Of a stretch of 8,733 bases of DNA, positions 7,688 to 8,733 are shown piece after piece (positions within the stretch are counted from its first letter, which is position 1; each line of letters begins with the position of its first letter). Under the pieces are notes generated by a model. That model made no database searches. It was not told the origin of the DNA and saw only the letters and a list, made by a program, of their open reading frames with translations. This DNA comes from Euryarchaeota archaeon UBA596 (GTDB lineage Archaea; Thermoplasmatota; Poseidoniia; Poseidoniales; Poseidoniaceae): positions 1 through 8,733 of the forward strand of contig DAGQ01000065.1 of the NCBI GenBank assembly GCA_002498205.1. Reading direction: 5' to 3'. The translations under genes and the position numbers were made by a program.

Positions 7688-8733
7688 ATGAATATTCCTT
7701 TGGAATTAAAAAAAATGTTGAATGGTGAAGAAGGTTCAACAAAGCAGAAAGCAGCAAGTTTAGTGATAGATTTGGCATCATCTGCTGGAGCAACTGAATT
7801 CATAAGATGCAGTCATGCACATGTTAGCGGTGTATCTCCTCTAACAGGAGGGCATGGTTTACGTAGATTTTTAGAAGATCTTTCTGAAGATGTAAATGCA
7901 TCAGTTGAAATACCTACCACCTTGAATAGTGCTGGATGCGATAAAGAAAAAATGAAGGAGATGGACATTCAAACGATGGATTTTCTTGAACATCAATTTG
8001 AAATAATTCATTCATATTCTAAACTTGGGATTGATGCTATTTTGTCATGCACTCCATATGATAGAGGGATAGATGTTGAAGGGATTGGTTCCTGGGCTGA
8101 AAGTAATGCCGTTGCCTTTTCTAATTCTTATACGTCTTTAATTACAAATCGTGAAAGCGGATTATCTGCATTATCTACAGCACTAACGGGTTGGGCCCCA
8201 AAATGGGGTTTACATCTAGAGGAAAATAGAGTGCCAAATATTCAGGTTAATGTTGATTGTGAACTTGAAAATATTTCTGATTGGAGTGTTCTTGGGGATT
8301 GGATTGGGAAACAGATAGATTCGGGATGGATTTTACCTTGGGGTATGATGCCTTACATTACGGGTTTACCTCCAAATGCTTCTTTTGAACAGAAAAAAGC
8401 GTTAACTGCGGCTGCAGCAAATTATGGATGCCCGATGTTGTGGGTAGATGGTTTGACAAAACCTCCAATTTTAACTGATTTATGGGAACCTCAGGGAACA
8501 TTAGTATTTACAAAAAATGATTTAATGGCGCGTTATGATGATTTATCACCAAAAGGTCAGGTCGATTTAGTGGTGATAGGTTGCCCGCAAGCAAGTGTTG
8601 GAGAGGTAAGGGCTACTGCAGCGGCAGTTAGGAATAGGATGGAATTAGGTGAAAGGATTCCAAATCAAAGACTATGGATTTTTACAAGTGGTAGTAATCA
8701 TAAACTGTTAGATCAAGAAGGAACTTTAGATGT
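7688..8733 (+). CDS. acnX: Aconitase X large (catalytic) subunit, probable phosphomevalonate dehydratase large subunit; 3' end cut by window edge
   Basis: Member of the aconitase X / DUF521 family. In archaea the two-subunit form dehydrates 5-phosphomevalonate to trans-anhydromevalonate 5-phosphate in the modified mevalonate pathway, supplying isoprenoid units for membrane lipids; bacterial relatives act on hydroxyprolines. The open frame from ATG 7688 runs 348 codons to the edge, beginning MNIPLELKKMLNGEEGSTKQ. Family signatures are HAHVSGVSP (43-51), VEIPTTLNSAGCD (73-85), SCTPY (120-124), SWAESNAVAFSNSYTSLITNRESG (split here as 135-158), GLHLEENR (174-181) and VVIGCPQAS (295-303). Cys121 in CTPY and Cys299 in GCPQAS are likely iron-sulfur or active-site cysteines by family analogy. 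The segment after the first motif reads LTGGHGLRRFL where I would expect something like TIGDAGLEFL. The family is about 400 aa, so roughly the last 50 residues are missing. The small subunit (DUF126) is expected nearby but is not in the window. The substrate is inferred; the family call is firm. Confidence 0.9.
   Translation, partial: MNIPLELKKMLNGEEGSTKQKAASLVIDLASSAGATEFIRCSHAHVSGVSPLTGGHGLRRFLEDLSEDVNASVEIPTTLNSAGCDKEKMKEMDIQTMDFLEHQFEIIHSYSKLGIDAILSCTPYDRGIDVEGIGSWAESNAVAFSNSYTSLITNRESGLSALSTALTGWAPKWGLHLEENRVPNIQVNVDCELENISDWSVLGDWIGKQIDSGWILPWGMMPYITGLPPNASFEQKKALTAAAANYGCPMLWVDGLTKPPILTDLWEPQGTLVFTKNDLMARYDDLSPKGQVDLVVIGCPQASVGEVRATAAAVRNRMELGERIPNQRLWIFTSGSNHKLLDQEGTLD

Noticed and set aside
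7684..7728. ATG at 7684 overlapping the nadE stop (TGATG) as a possible aconitase X start
   Set aside because: That frame closes after 14 codons. The ATG at 7688 opens the frame carrying all AcnX motifs and has better Shine-Dalgarno spacing.
7441..7803. 120-codon minus-strand open frame across the nadE/aconitase X junction
   Set aside because: It is antisense to two genes with strong family motifs and has no recognisable product.

Overview
The window looks like marine planktonic archaeal DNA, most likely Marine Group II (Poseidoniales/Poseidoniia) or a close relative. Four things suggest this: AT-rich composition; a giant secreted, single-pass surface protein whose C-terminal tail carries Gly-Trp-Trp repeats of a kind I associate with that group; an aconitase-X large subunit, which in most archaea belongs to the modified mevalonate pathway; and compact gene packing. 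No rRNA or other phylogenetic marker is present, so the assignment is an inference from gene content and style.

Layout: (1) Positions 1-1427 on the minus strand hold the N-terminal 475 codons of isoleucyl-tRNA synthetase (ileS), which runs off the left edge. (2) Positions 1428-1572 are a short divergent intergenic region that must hold promoters for both flanking genes; it contains an AT-rich 13-bp inverted repeat. (3) Positions 1573-6849 on the plus strand hold one 1758-aa predicted surface protein: N-terminal export signal, a cysteine-rich jelly-roll (MAM/reelin-like) domain, a long series of beta-rich modules, an acidic Ca-loop-like segment, a CARDB-like Ig domain, one transmembrane helix, and a cytoplasmic tail ending in Trp repeats. 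(4) Positions 6890-7684 hold nadE, an ammonia-dependent NAD+ synthetase. (5) Positions 7688-8733 hold the start of an aconitase X large subunit, cut by the right edge.

nadE and the aconitase X gene are separated by three bases, each has a strong Shine-Dalgarno sequence, and they are almost certainly translationally coupled. They serve NAD biosynthesis and probably isoprenoid (archaeal lipid) precursor synthesis, so the pair is a housekeeping operon. The giant gene lies 40 bp upstream in the same direction, with no obvious terminator between. ileS and the giant gene lack a clear Shine-Dalgarno sequence, so two modes of translation initiation may coexist here.

I see no RNA genes, CRISPR arrays, insertion sequences or phage genes. 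The most unusual items are the giant surface protein with its Trp-repeat tail and the Bacteroidetes-like form of NadE.
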